From CADEED01 sp039930985 (GTDB lineage Bacteria > Pseudomonadota > Gammaproteobacteria > Steroidobacterales > Steroidobacteraceae), in contig JBDTSV010000114.1 of NCBI GenBank assembly GCA_039930985.1, positions 12,886 through 76,885 on the forward strand: DNA of 64,000 nt. Reading direction: 5' to 3'. The notes under the pieces were generated by a model. That model worked only from the letters and a program-made list of their open reading frames with translations. It had not been told where the DNA came from and searched no databases. The translations under genes and the position numbers were made by a program. Shown here in pieces: positions 43,321 to 54,226 of this stretch. The number at the start of each line of letters is the position of its first letter. Position 1 is the first letter of the stretch.

Positions 43321-43740
43321 TTTCTTGCGGATCGGATGTACGCCCGGCGGCAACGCGGTCGTGCGGTGCTGCGCCAGCAGCGCGCGATAGCGGTAGATCT
43401 CCGTGCTGGCGTATTCACGCGCTTCCACTTCGTAACGATTGTCCCAGTAGCCGCGACGGAAACATTCCAGCAGGTATCGGGGGATGGTGAGATCGCCCGT
43501 GCCCCACTGCCGGATGACGTGAAAGTATTCGTGCAGCACCAACGGACCGTCGGCGAAGAATTCCTTGCCGCTACCGCGTAGATAGATGCGGTTCGGGCGC
43601 GTGGTGGCGATTGCGCGCCAGTGAAAGCGCACGTAGATGCTGTATTGAATGACCTTGATCTGGCTGACGGACTCACCAAACTGGCTCTCGAGAGCCAGGG
43701 TCACGTCTTTCGGCGGATAACAGCGATTACCTACCCACAT
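43312..43740 (-). CDS. small putative metalloprotein with HExxH motif
   Basis: 142 residues with a strict zinc motif in VLHEYFHVIRQWG (about 69-81) and a downstream E-A pair in NRYEVEAREYA that could supply a third ligand, as in minigluzincin/DUF4157-like domains. No signal peptide. It lies 1 base after mnmE on the same strand, so it is probably co-transcribed with the rnpA-yidC-mnmE operon. Peptidase activity is inferred only. Confidence 0.65.
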   Translation of the reverse strand: MWVGNRCYPPKDVTLALESQFGESVSQIKVIQYSIYVRFHWRAIATTRPNRIYLRGSGKEFFADGPLVLHEYFHVIRQWGTGDLTIPRYLLECFRRGYWDNRYEVEAREYASTEIYRYRALLAQHRTTALPPGVHPIRKKSA

Positions 43741-43741
43741 G

Positions 43742-45094
43742 TCATTTGCCTATGCAGAATGATCCGAAGATGCGGCCCAACAAGTCGTCCGCGGTGAAGA
43801 TCCCGGTGATCTCTTCCAGCGCCTTCTGACCCTGGCGCAGGTCTTCGGCGATGAGCTCGCCGGCGCGATGCTCTTCGAGCTTGTGGGCAGCAGTTTCGAC
43901 ACACTCGCGCGCGCGCGCAAGCGCCTCCAAATGACGCCGCCGCGCCGAGATGCTCCCGCTACCCGCGGTCTGGAAACTCACGCTGTCTTTCAGATGAGCA
44001 CGCAACAGATCCAGCCCCTTGCCGGAAACGGCCGACACATTGATGCGCGGCGGTCCTGAATACGTGTCGGCGACAGGAATCCCCGTCCCAAGATCGATCT
44101 TGTTGAACACCAGCGTCACAGGCACTTCGGCGGGCAGGCGCCCGCGCTCCTCCTCAAAGGCCCGGCCGAGCGGGTCATCGGCGGTATCGATCACGAACAG
44201 TACGCGATCGGCGCGCGCCATTTCGGCGGCCGCCCGCCGAACGCCTTCGCGCTCGACCACATCGTCCGAGTCGCGCAGTCCGGCGGTATCGAGCACGTGC
44301 AGAGGCAACCCGTCGATATCGATGCGTTCGCGCAATACATCGCGCGTGGTGCCGGGAACGGCGGTGACGATGGCCGCCTCGTAGCCCGCCAGGCGGTTGA
44401 GCAGGCTCGACTTGCCGGAGTTGGGGCGGCCGGCGAGCACCACCGTCATGCCATCGCGCAACAGGCGTCCCTGGCTGGCCGCCGTTGCCACGGCGTCGAA
44501 GTGCCCGCGCACGGTAGCTAGCCGGACGCGCAGCTCCGCGTCGCCGAGAAAGTCGACCTCTTCTTCGGGAAAGTCGATGGCGGCTTCCACATAGATGCGA
44601 AGGTCTATCAGCGCATCCGTGAGCCCCTGCACCATGCCGGAGAATTCGCCCTGCAGCGATCGCATGGCGGCGCGCGCGGCTTCGCGCGAACCGGCGTCGA
44701 TGAGATCGGCCACGGCTTCCGCCTGAGCAAGATCGATCTTGTCATTGTGGAAAGCGCGCTCGGTGAATTCACCGGGCCGTGCGCGCCGCGCGCCGAGTTC
44801 CAGGCAGCGTTCCACCAGTTGTTCGACGATCACCGGGCCGCCATGGCCTTGCAGTTCGAGCACGTGCTCGCCGGTGTACGACTGTGGGCCCGGAAAGAAC
44901 AGCGCGATGCCGATGTCGATCGGACTGCCTGCCGCGTCGAGGAATTTCGCCAGCGTAGCGTGACGCGCGACCGGTAGTTCACCCACGAGCGTCGCCGCGA
45001 TTTCGGGGGCCTTCGGCCCTGACACGCGCACCACGCCGACGCCGCCACGTCCAGGCGGTGATGCTGCTGCCACTATGGTGTCGGGATGGCTCAT
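43742..45094 (-). CDS. mnmE: tRNA modification GTPase MnmE
   Basis: 450 residues. N-terminal folate-binding domain (IVAAASPPGRGGVGVVRVSG), central helices and an inserted G domain with GRPNSGKSSLLNRL (P-loop), DTAGLRDSDD (switch II) and NKID. The C-terminal Cys motif reads CIGK-stop. With MnmG it modifies U34 of tRNAs. Last of the canonical rpmH-rnpA-yidD-yidC-mnmE series. Confidence 0.96.
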   Translation of the reverse strand: MSHPDTIVAAASPPGRGGVGVVRVSGPKAPEIAATLVGELPVARHATLAKFLDAAGSPIDIGIALFFPGPQSYTGEHVLELQGHGGPVIVEQLVERCLELGARRARPGEFTERAFHNDKIDLAQAEAVADLIDAGSREAARAAMRSLQGEFSGMVQGLTDALIDLRIYVEAAIDFPEEEVDFLGDAELRVRLATVRGHFDAVATAASQGRLLRDGMTVVLAGRPNSGKSSLLNRLAGYEAAIVTAVPGTTRDVLRERIDIDGLPLHVLDTAGLRDSDDVVEREGVRRAAAEMARADRVLFVIDTADDPLGRAFEEERGRLPAEVPVTLVFNKIDLGTGIPVADTYSGPPRINVSAVSGKGLDLLRAHLKDSVSFQTAGSGSISARRRHLEALARARECVETAAHKLEEHRAGELIAEDLRQGQKALEEITGIFTADDLLGRIFGSFCIGK

Positions 45095-45157
45095 GCGCTC
45101 GCGCGGCGGGGCCGCGGAAGCGGGAGTCTACGCCGGTTGCTCTGCGCTGCAGCGCGG

Positions 45158-46879
45158 CTACTTCCTGCGCGCTGCGTCCTCGAGAGCAATCTTCCGGTTG
45201 ACGTTCCACTGCTGCAGGATGGTTAGGCTGGTGTTCGTGACCCAGTACAGGACCAGGCCGGCCGGGAAAAACGCGAACATCACCGAGAAGACCACCGGCA
45301 TGAACTGGAAGATCCTGGCCTGCACTGGATCCGGCGGCGGCGGATTCAGTTTGGACTGACCCCACATCGCCAGACCGTTGAGCACGGGCAGAATGAAGAA
45401 TGGATCGCGCGCCGACAGATCGTTGATCCAGCCGAAGAACGGCGCCTGGCGCATTTCCACGCTTTCGAGCAGCACCCAGTAGAACGCCAGGAAGACTGGC
45501 ATCTGGATAATCATGGGCAGGCAGCCAGCAAGCGGATTCACCTTCTCCTGCTTGTACAACTCCATGGTTGCCTGGCCGAGCTTGGTGCGGTCGTCCTTAT
45601 AGGTTTCCTGCAGCGCTTTCAGGCGCGGTGCGAGCGAACGCATGCGTGCCATCGAGCGCCCGGCTTTCTCGGAAAGCGGATAGAACATGAGCTTGAGCAG
45701 GAACGTCACGAGCATGATCGCGAGGCCCCAGTTGCGCACAATCGAGTGCGCCTGGTCGAGCAGCCAGAAGAGCGGCTTCGAGACCAGCGTCAACACGCCG
45801 TAGTCGGCGACGCGACTCAACTCCGGGTGTACCGAGTCGAGCTGCTTCTGCAGTTTCGGTCCAACGAACAGTGTTTCCTTGAGCGTCTTGCTGCCGCCGG
45901 CCGGCACGGTCTGCACCTGACCGAGCGCCGTCAGCGAGTACTCGCGGCCATTCACCTGCAACGTGAAATGGTAAGGCGCGGCGTGATCGGGAATGACGGC
46001 ACTCACGAAGTGATGCTGCATTCCGGCGATCCAGCCGTTCGTCACGTCTACTGAAAGTGCGGCGTCTTCTTTCTTGTCGAGCTTGAGTTTCGTGTACTTC
46101 TTTCCGTCATAGATGGCCGGACCGCGTGTGGCGTAGGCCTCGGCGCTGAAGTGGAACATCGACCGCTCGACCAGCGGATCGAAACGCACGATGCGCGCGT
46201 ACGGCGCCGCGAGCCACGGCTCCTGGGTGCCGTTGTCGATCCGGTATTCAAGACCGATGACGTACATGCTGCGGGTGAAGACAAAGGTCTTGGTGACCGT
46301 GACGCCGCTGCCGTCAGTCCAGGTCAGCGGTACGCGCAGTTGGTCCTGGCCGGGCGCGAGCGAGAATTGATCGGCGGGCGCGCTAAATGTGGCCTGGTGC
46401 GTGGGACTGTTGGGATTCTTCGGATTCGCAAGGCCGGTCCGCAGGACGTAGTTAGTGGTCGGCGAATCCGTGTTGAAAAGCACGACCGGGTCGGGTTGGC
46501 CCTTGACGATCGGATAGCTCGGCAACTCCGCACGGACGAGCGTTCCGCCGGTCAGCGAGATATCGAGCACGAGCACGTCGGTCGTGACGCGGATCTTTTT
46601 GGTGCCGGGGCTTTCGGCTGAATCGACAACCGTCGGCGCCTGCGAACTTGCGGGCGCCGCGTCAGATGTCGCGTTACTGGTAGGTGCCGTTTGAATCGCC
46701 TGCGGAACACTATCGGCAATATCTGAGGCTTTTGGAGCGCCGGTGACTCCATTTGGGGCCGCGGCGCCGCTGACGGTGGGCACGGCCTTCGGGCCGTAGT
46801 CCAGCTGCCATTGCGAATAGTTGAGCCAGAGCGCGAGGGCCAGGCCCAGCCAGAGAAATACGCGGATGTTGTTAGTCAT
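45158..46879 (-). CDS. yidC: membrane protein insertase YidC
   Basis: 573 residues. First helix NIRVFLWLGLALALWLNYS, then a large periplasmic domain (about 50-340), and five C-terminal helices with the 60KD_IMP motifs (GLAIMLVTFLLKLMFYPL, PLAGCLPMIIQMPVFLAFYW, FPAGLVLYWVTN). Inserts and folds inner-membrane proteins with or without SecYEG. ATG 46879 was chosen over an upstream in-frame ATG; it overlaps yidD by 8 bases. Confidence 0.95.
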   Translation of the reverse strand: MTNNIRVFLWLGLALALWLNYSQWQLDYGPKAVPTVSGAAAPNGVTGAPKASDIADSVPQAIQTAPTSNATSDAAPASSQAPTVVDSAESPGTKKIRVTTDVLVLDISLTGGTLVRAELPSYPIVKGQPDPVVLFNTDSPTTNYVLRTGLANPKNPNSPTHQATFSAPADQFSLAPGQDQLRVPLTWTDGSGVTVTKTFVFTRSMYVIGLEYRIDNGTQEPWLAAPYARIVRFDPLVERSMFHFSAEAYATRGPAIYDGKKYTKLKLDKKEDAALSVDVTNGWIAGMQHHFVSAVIPDHAAPYHFTLQVNGREYSLTALGQVQTVPAGGSKTLKETLFVGPKLQKQLDSVHPELSRVADYGVLTLVSKPLFWLLDQAHSIVRNWGLAIMLVTFLLKLMFYPLSEKAGRSMARMRSLAPRLKALQETYKDDRTKLGQATMELYKQEKVNPLAGCLPMIIQMPVFLAFYWVLLESVEMRQAPFFGWINDLSARDPFFILPVLNGLAMWGQSKLNPPPPDPVQARIFQFMPVVFSVMFAFFPAGLVLYWVTNTSLTILQQWNVNRKIALEDAARRK

Positions 46880-47105
46880 GCGAATGTTTGCAACAGGCCG
46901 GGACGGGATCGAACCCACCCTCGTGCCATGGGTGACAACGGGAAATACGTTTCATCGCGAGCCAGCCTCCCCGCGGGGTGCCGTGAGTCTCGATGGCCTC
47001 GATTGCGTACTGTGAGCACGACGGAAAGAAACGGCAGCGCGGCCCGAGCAACGGGCTGATGGCGAGCTGGTATCCGCGGATCAGATATTTCAGGACGTAG
47101 CGCAT
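46872..47105 (-). CDS. yidD: membrane protein insertion efficiency factor YidD
   Basis: 77 residues from ATG 47105: YLIRGYQLAISPLLGPRCRF, PSCSQYAIEAIETHG and the terminal CHPWHEGGFDPVP. An amphipathic protein that assists YidC. It overlaps rnpA by 16 bases and yidC by 8 bases, as commonly seen. Confidence 0.93.
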   Translation of the reverse strand: MRYVLKYLIRGYQLAISPLLGPRCRFFPSCSQYAIEAIETHGTPRGGWLAMKRISRCHPWHEGGFDPVPACCKHSHD

Positions 47106-47461
47106 GTAGTTGCGACGCGTTGCCAAAGGGTCGCGAGGCTAGCACGCAGAGTTGCCGCCGGTGCTTCACGCGCGGGTATTTTTGCGGCTACCACGATATC
47201 GACTGCGGGCAACTCGTGTTGCGCCAGGCGGAACGACTCACGTACCTGGCGCCGCAGGTGATTGCGCGCCACCGCGTTCCCGGCGGTTTTAACCGCGACC
47301 GCCAGCCCAAGCCGCGGATGTCCGAGGCCGTTCGGTTTTATTCGCAGCCCGAAGAAGCGATCGTCGATGCGCCGGCCACCGGCGTAGATCGCATCGAACT
47401 GCAGCTTGCTCCGCAGACGTAGCTCGGGGCCAAAACGTAACGGACGGGAATTGGGCTGCAT
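47090..47461 (-). CDS. rnpA: ribonuclease P protein component
   Basis: 123 residues from ATG 47461 (a TTG at 47476 would add five). The RNA-binding motif NAVARNHLRRQVRESFR (the RNR box) and the left-handed crossover are intact. It binds the RNase P RNA and helps mature tRNA 5' ends. Downstream of rpmH by about 30 bp on the same strand, the classical pair. Confidence 0.93.
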   Translation of the reverse strand: MQPNSRPLRFGPELRLRSKLQFDAIYAGGRRIDDRFFGLRIKPNGLGHPRLGLAVAVKTAGNAVARNHLRRQVRESFRLAQHELPAVDIVVAAKIPAREAPAATLRASLATLWQRVATTCATS

Positions 47462-47494
47462 TGCGGCCCGCGCCAACGACGAGCTCGCGCGTCT

Positions 47495-47629
47495 TTAGGG
47501 AACGATCTTCTTGCGGCCCTTCGACCGGCGGCGTGCAAGAACTTTTTTCCCGCCCGTGGTTTTCATGCGGGCGCGGAAACCCGTGGCGCGTTTGCGCTTG
47601 ATCTTACTCGGCTGATAAGTGCGTTTCAT
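47495..47629 (-). CDS. rpmH: 50S ribosomal protein L34
   Basis: 44 residues, too short for a 60-codon cutoff: MKRTYQPSKIKRKRATGF, then RMKTTGGKKVLARRRSKGRK, ending IVP. This is the highly conserved L34. First gene of the leftward rnpA-yidD-yidC-mnmE operon. Confidence 0.97.
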   Translation of the reverse strand: MKRTYQPSKIKRKRATGFRARMKTTGGKKVLARRRSKGRKKIVP

Positions 47630-47674
47630 GATGATCGGCCCAAAGCCGCTGATATCCCGGAAAAAAGGGCGGGA

Positions 47675-47704
47675 AGGTTACGCAGCCGGTGCTCCGGGTG
47701 TCAA
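47675..47704 (-). promoter_or_regulatory. candidate rpmH promoter
   Basis: On the minus strand a perfect TTGACA -35 (47704-47699) is followed after 18 bp by TAACCT (47680-47675), which matches the -10 consensus at half its positions. About 45 bp of leader to the rpmH ATG. Strong -35 and position fit a ribosomal-protein promoter. Confidence 0.5.
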
Positions 47705-47780
47705 TACAATCCCGTCAGGAAAGGCTAGACTTCGCACCCCTTTTTCCAGCCCCAAGCTTCCCAAGCGGATCAATCCACCG

Positions 47781-49154
47781 GTGACAGCAGCGACGCGCGA
47801 AACCACACAGGTGGACGGAAGCTCACTCTGGACGCGCTGCATGCGCGCCCTGGAGGACGAACTGCCGGGCGAGCACTTCAACATGTGGGTCCGTCCGCTG
47901 CAGGCGGTGGAGAGCAGTGGCGCGCTCAAGTTGCTGGCGCCCAATCGCTTTGCCGTGGACTGGGTCAACGCTCACTTATTGTCGCGTCTGGGTGAGATCG
48001 TGCGCCGTTTCGTCGAAGGTGACGCGCCCATCGTGACCGTCGAAGTGGGCTCGCGCGCACCCGAGCAGGTGCAACTCAAGCCGGTCGAGATCAATGGCGC
48101 AACGCGGCCGAAACGCAGCGAAGGCATCGTCGTTGGCGTCCGGCTCAATCCCGATTTCACGTTCAACGGTTTCGTCGAAGGCAAGAGCAATCAGCTCGCG
48201 AAGGCAGCGGCCGTTCAGGTCGCGGAAAATCCCGGCCGCGCCTACAACCCTTTGTTCATCTACGGCGGTGTGGGTCTCGGCAAGACGCATCTCATGCAAG
48301 CGGTCGGTCACGCCATCAAGGCGCGAGATCCGGATGCGCGCATTGCCTACATTCACTCCGAGCGTTTCGTGAGTGACATGGTCATCGCGCTTCAGCACAA
48401 CAAGATGAACGAATTCAAGACGGCGTATCGCTCGCTCGACGCGTTGCTCATCGATGACATCCAGTTTTTCGCGAACAAGGATCGCTCGCAGGAAGAATTT
48501 TTCCACACGTTCAATGCGCTGCTCGAAGGCCAGCAGCAGGTGATCGTCACCGCCGATCGATATCCGAAAGAGGTCTCGGGCCTCGAAGAAAGGCTTAAAT
48601 CCCGCTTCGGATGGGGCCTCACGGTTGCGATCGAACCGCCCGAGCTCGAAACCTGTGTGGCCATTCTCATCGGCAAAGCGCAGGCGGCGAACGTGCAGCT
48701 TCCGGAAGAAGTCGCGTTCTTCGTAGCGAAGCGGATTCGCTCGAACGTTCGTGAACTCGAAGGAGCGTTGAAACGTGTGATCGCGAATTCGCGTTTCACC
48801 GGCCGGCCGATCACGCTCGAATTCACGAAGGACGCGTTGAAAGACCTGCTGACATTGCAGGCGAAATTGATCACTATCGAAAATATTCAGAAGACGGTTG
48901 CGGACTACTACAAACTGCGCGTGGCGGATCTGCTTTCAAAACGCCGTAGCCGTTCCATCGCGCGGCCGCGCCAGGTTGCGATGGCGCTCGCGAAAGAATT
49001 GACGACGCACAGCCTGCCGGAGATCGGGGATGCATTCGGTGGACGAGACCACACGACGGTGTTGCATGCGTGTGGGCGCATCCGGGATTTGCGCGTGGCA
49101 GAACAACGCGTCGGTGAGGATTATCAAAACCTGTTGAGAACCCTGACCGGATGA
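47781..49154 (+). CDS. dnaA: chromosomal replication initiator DnaA
   Basis: 457 residues from a GTG at 47781 (the frame extends further up but into the rpmH region). Domain I WTRCMRALEDELPGEHFNMWVRPL, AAA+ Walker A GGVGLGKTHLMQ (about 163-174), Walker B LLIDDIQFF (about 222-230), sensor region VTADRYPKEV, arginine finger region and the C-terminal DnaA-box binding GRDHTTVLHACGRI. Binds ATP and melts the origin. Transcribed away from rpmH. Confidence 0.97.
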   Translation: MTAATRETTQVDGSSLWTRCMRALEDELPGEHFNMWVRPLQAVESSGALKLLAPNRFAVDWVNAHLLSRLGEIVRRFVEGDAPIVTVEVGSRAPEQVQLKPVEINGATRPKRSEGIVVGVRLNPDFTFNGFVEGKSNQLAKAAAVQVAENPGRAYNPLFIYGGVGLGKTHLMQAVGHAIKARDPDARIAYIHSERFVSDMVIALQHNKMNEFKTAYRSLDALLIDDIQFFANKDRSQEEFFHTFNALLEGQQQVIVTADRYPKEVSGLEERLKSRFGWGLTVAIEPPELETCVAILIGKAQAANVQLPEEVAFFVAKRIRSNVRELEGALKRVIANSRFTGRPITLEFTKDALKDLLTLQAKLITIENIQKTVADYYKLRVADLLSKRRSRSIARPRQVAMALAKELTTHSLPEIGDAFGGRDHTTVLHACGRIRDLRVAEQRVGEDYQNLLRTLTG

Positions 49155-49358
49155 CTGTGGAATGCCTGTGGATAGTTTTGTGGACAAAATAGTCCACAGC
49201 TCATGCACAGGGGATCATCAGGGTGTGGGTAAGTTGGTTAGACCGTGAATGGCAGGCAGAGGGCTGATTGAAAGAAGGTTTTCGAACGATCCCCATCATT
49301 CACAGGCTCTACTGCTACTACTACTGGCTTTAAATCTTTAAGAACAGAAGGCAATCGC
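49155..49358. other. candidate replication origin (oriC) between dnaA and dnaN
   Basis: A 204-bp gap with several near matches to the DnaA box TTATNCACA: minus strand 49167-49175, 49179-49187 and 49224-49232; plus strand 49190-49198, 49201-49209 and 49296-49304. Most differ from consensus at one position, 49190-49198 at two. Boxes at 49179-49198 form an inverted repeat TGTGGAC-N6-GTCCACA. The last box leads into a CTA/CTG triplet run and an AT-rich stretch (TTTAAATCTTTAAGAA, 49330-49345), the layout expected for an unwinding region. Confidence 0.75.
49309..49326 (+). promoter_or_regulatory. DnaA-trio-like triplet array
   Basis: Six consecutive triplets CTA-CTG-CTA-CTA-CTA-CTG start 4 bases after a DnaA box (TCATTCACA, 49296-49304) and run into the AT-rich segment before dnaN. 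In Bacillus subtilis a repeated 3'-GAT-5' triplet next to DnaA boxes guides DnaA onto single-stranded DNA; the arrangement here is the same in order and spacing, judged by eye. Confidence 0.55.
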
Positions 49359-50456
49359 ATGAAGCTCTCCGCGACCCGCGAGCAAATCCTCGCTCCCCTG
49401 CAAAGCGTTATCGGCGTCGTTGAACGTCGGCAAACCATGCCGGTGCTTTCCAACGTCCTGTTGGCAGCGCGGAACAACCGGATCAGCATCACTGGCACCG
49501 ATCTCGAAGTGGAATTGGTGGCGGCGAGCGACGTGACGGTTCAGCAGCCTGGCGACGTCACCGTTCCCGGCCGAAAGCTGCTCGATATTTTCCGGGCGCT
49601 TCCGGAGAAAACGCAGGTAACGGTTGCGACCGACGGCGAACGTGTGTCGATCAAGGGTGGAAAGTCGAAATTCACACTGTCGACATTGCCGGCTGCGGAA
49701 TTTCCGGTGGTTGAAGAAATCAATGCTCAGCAAACACTGACTCTCTCCCAGGGAGATTTCAGACGTTTAATCGACAAGACGCACTTTTCGATGGCACAGC
49801 AAGACGTTCGCTACTACTTGAACGGCCTTTTGCTCGAGACCGACGGAAAAATCCTGCGTGCTGTTGCCACCGATGGCCATCGTCTGGCGCTTTGCGAAGC
49901 CGAACTGGAAACAAAAGCCAAGACAAACCAGCAAGTAATCCTTCCGCGCAAAGGCGTGCTCGAGCTTCAGCGTATTTTGGGCGGAGATGGCAACGTCGAC
50001 CTAGCGATCGGCACCAGTCACGTTCGCGTTCAGATCGGCGATATTCGCTTCACATCGAAGCTCATTGACGGCAGATTTCCGGAATATGGTCGGGTCATTC
50101 CGGCCAATCCCACCAAACAAGTCGAGGCGGATCGCGAAGGTCTTCGCCAAGCGTTGCAGCGGACGGCAATCCTCTCAAATGAGAAGTATCGCGGAGTTCG
50201 GCTCAATTTGAAGTCAGATCTCGTCACGATCCAAGCACATAACCCCGAACAGGAAGAAGCTGAGGATCAGGTGGAGGTCACGTACAAGGGCGATGAAGTC
50301 GAGATCGGCTTCAACGTCACGTATTTGTTGGACGCCCTTGCTGCCGTGGATTCGGAGAAGGTCGTGCTCGGGCTGACCGATGGCAATAGCAGCTGTCTGG
50401 TGCGCGCGGTGGGAGTAACGAATTCCAAATACGTCGTGATGCCGATGCGGCTGTAA
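49359..50456 (+). CDS. dnaN: DNA polymerase III beta sliding clamp
   Basis: 365 residues made of three clamp domains; KLSATREQILAPLQSVIGVVERRQTMPVLSNVL opens domain 1 and the C-terminus ends YVVMPMRL, the usual peptide-binding-pocket motif. Ring-shaped dimer that tethers polymerases to DNA. ATG 49359 has an AGAAGG ribosome-binding site. Followed by recF after 27 bp. Confidence 0.96.
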   Translation: MKLSATREQILAPLQSVIGVVERRQTMPVLSNVLLAARNNRISITGTDLEVELVAASDVTVQQPGDVTVPGRKLLDIFRALPEKTQVTVATDGERVSIKGGKSKFTLSTLPAAEFPVVEEINAQQTLTLSQGDFRRLIDKTHFSMAQQDVRYYLNGLLLETDGKILRAVATDGHRLALCEAELETKAKTNQQVILPRKGVLELQRILGGDGNVDLAIGTSHVRVQIGDIRFTSKLIDGRFPEYGRVIPANPTKQVEADREGLRQALQRTAILSNEKYRGVRLNLKSDLVTIQAHNPEQEEAEDQVEVTYKGDEVEIGFNVTYLLDALAAVDSEKVVLGLTDGNSSCLVRAVGVTNSKYVVMPMRL

Positions 50457-50483
50457 GCCCGCGGTCTTTGAAGCCGCAGCGCA

Positions 50484-51542
50484 ATGTCCCTGGCTGAGCT
50501 GCGCATCGAAAACCTGCGCTGTATCGAATCGGCGGCGCTCGAGTTGTCGCCAGAGCTCAATCTGATTGCCGGCGAGAACGGCACCGGAAAGACTTCGGTG
50601 CTGGAGGCGATATTCCTTTTGGGTCGAGGGCGATCGTTTCGCACACGAAGCACTGAAAGGCTTATTCGTCATGGTCAGCCGAAACTGACCGTATTCGGCC
50701 TTACCGATGATTCGCCTCCCAAGCGCGCCGGGGTCGAGGTCGCCGCTGACGGTGGTACGCGCGCCAGGATTGACGGGGAGAATGCGCTTTCGCTCCTTGA
50801 ACTTTCCGGTGTGATTCCCGTTCAGGCGATTGATCCGGAAATTCACAAGCTGGTGGATCAGGGCCCAGAACGTCGCCGCCGCTGGCTCGACTGGCTCGTG
50901 TTCCACGTGGAACCAACCTTCGGCTTGCATTGGGCACGCTACAGTCGGGCATTAAAGCAACGCAACGCCGCGCTTCGCACTGGGGCAGGGGAAATCTCGG
51001 CCTGGGACGGCGAGCTCATTCAGAATGGAGTGGCGATCACGGAAGCCAGGCAGCGGAGCATCGAGCGGCTGATACCGCGGCTCAGCCAAACGTTTGAGCG
51101 CTTCGGCGGGCTGGACGTATCGGTTGGCTTCACGACAGGTTGGTTGGCCGGTACGTCGTTTGAAGAATCGCTTCGTTCACACTCGGAGCGAGATCGCGCC
51201 AGAGGAACGACAACCGCAGGCCCCCATCGGGCTGATGTGACGCTTCGACGGAATCATCGGATCGCCCGGGAAACACTCTCACGCGGACAGCAAAAGCTGA
51301 CGGCTGTGGCAATGATCGTCTCGCAACTTCGCCTGTTGCAGGATGAACTCAACCTGCGCGCCGTACTGCTTTTGGATGACCCTGCGGCCGAGCTGGACGG
51401 GAAAAATCTGCAGCGTTTGTTCGATGAACTCTCGTCGCTTCGATGCCAAATGATCGCGACTTCTCTCACCCAGGAAACCGCGCTTTTTCAAGCACCTAAA
51501 GCCACGTTTCACGTGGAACAAGGGCGCATAAAACAGCTATAA
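50484..51542 (+). CDS. recF: DNA replication and repair protein RecF
   Basis: 352 residues. SMC-like ATPase with Walker A GENGTGKTSVLEAIFLLG (about 31-48), signature LSRGQQKL (about 268-275) and Walker B LLLDDPAAELD. Loads RecA at gaps together with RecO and RecR. Its coding sequence contains two parS-like palindromes, and its stop codon overlaps the gyrB -10 element. Confidence 0.94.
   Translation: MSLAELRIENLRCIESAALELSPELNLIAGENGTGKTSVLEAIFLLGRGRSFRTRSTERLIRHGQPKLTVFGLTDDSPPKRAGVEVAADGGTRARIDGENALSLLELSGVIPVQAIDPEIHKLVDQGPERRRRWLDWLVFHVEPTFGLHWARYSRALKQRNAALRTGAGEISAWDGELIQNGVAITEARQRSIERLIPRLSQTFERFGGLDVSVGFTTGWLAGTSFEESLRSHSERDRARGTTTAGPHRADVTLRRNHRIARETLSRGQQKLTAVAMIVSQLRLLQDELNLRAVLLLDDPAAELDGKNLQRLFDELSSLRCQMIATSLTQETALFQAPKATFHVEQGRIKQL
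50899..50914. promoter_or_regulatory. parS-like centromere site 1 (within recF)
   Basis: TGTTCCACGTGGAACC, containing a perfect 14-bp palindrome GTTCCAC/GTGGAAC. This fits the ParB-binding parS consensus (TGTTNCACGTGAAACA family; pseudomonad sites use the CCACGTGG core). It encodes F-H-V-E in RecF, so part of the match may come from the protein sequence. Confidence 0.6.
51505..51520. promoter_or_regulatory. parS-like centromere site 2 (end of recF)
   Basis: CGTTTCACGTGGAACA, one mismatch in the palindrome and close to the parS consensus. It also encodes F-H-V-E. It ends 17 bp before the TATAAT at 51538, the place of the gyrB -35, so ParB binding could affect gyrB. Confidence 0.5.
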
Positions 51543-51543
51543 T
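51538..51543 (+). promoter_or_regulatory. candidate gyrB promoter -10
   Basis: A perfect TATAAT overlapping the recF stop codon, 25 bp before the gyrB ATG. The hexamer 17 bp upstream is GGAACA, a half match to TTGACA, and lies inside the second parS-like palindrome. Confidence 0.55.
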
Positions 51544-51568
51544 TCGCGCCCGTTTTTCCGAGTACGTC

Positions 51569-53983
<2,415 letters not shown>

Positions 53984-54226
53984 GGCTCTTGTAGGGTCTC
54001 AATTCGCGCGTCACTGCGTCTCAAGATGTGGCACTGGAAAATAACCGGCCGCCTAACTGCTCGATTTGCGTAGGGCAGCGCCACGACAGGTGAGATTTTC
54101 GTAGGCTGCTTTTAGCAGTGCACACCTGCCATACATTCGCTCCCCGGCCTAGCATTCTCTGGTGGCCCCAAACTACCGGCGGCATTTGAAGCGGAAAAAC
54201 CTGCCGCATGACGCTATTCTGCGTCA

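Noticed and set aside
46900..46930. GGGATCGAACCCACC looks like a tRNA T-arm
   Set aside because: It is the coding sequence for the conserved FDPVP end of yidD; no cloverleaf can be formed.
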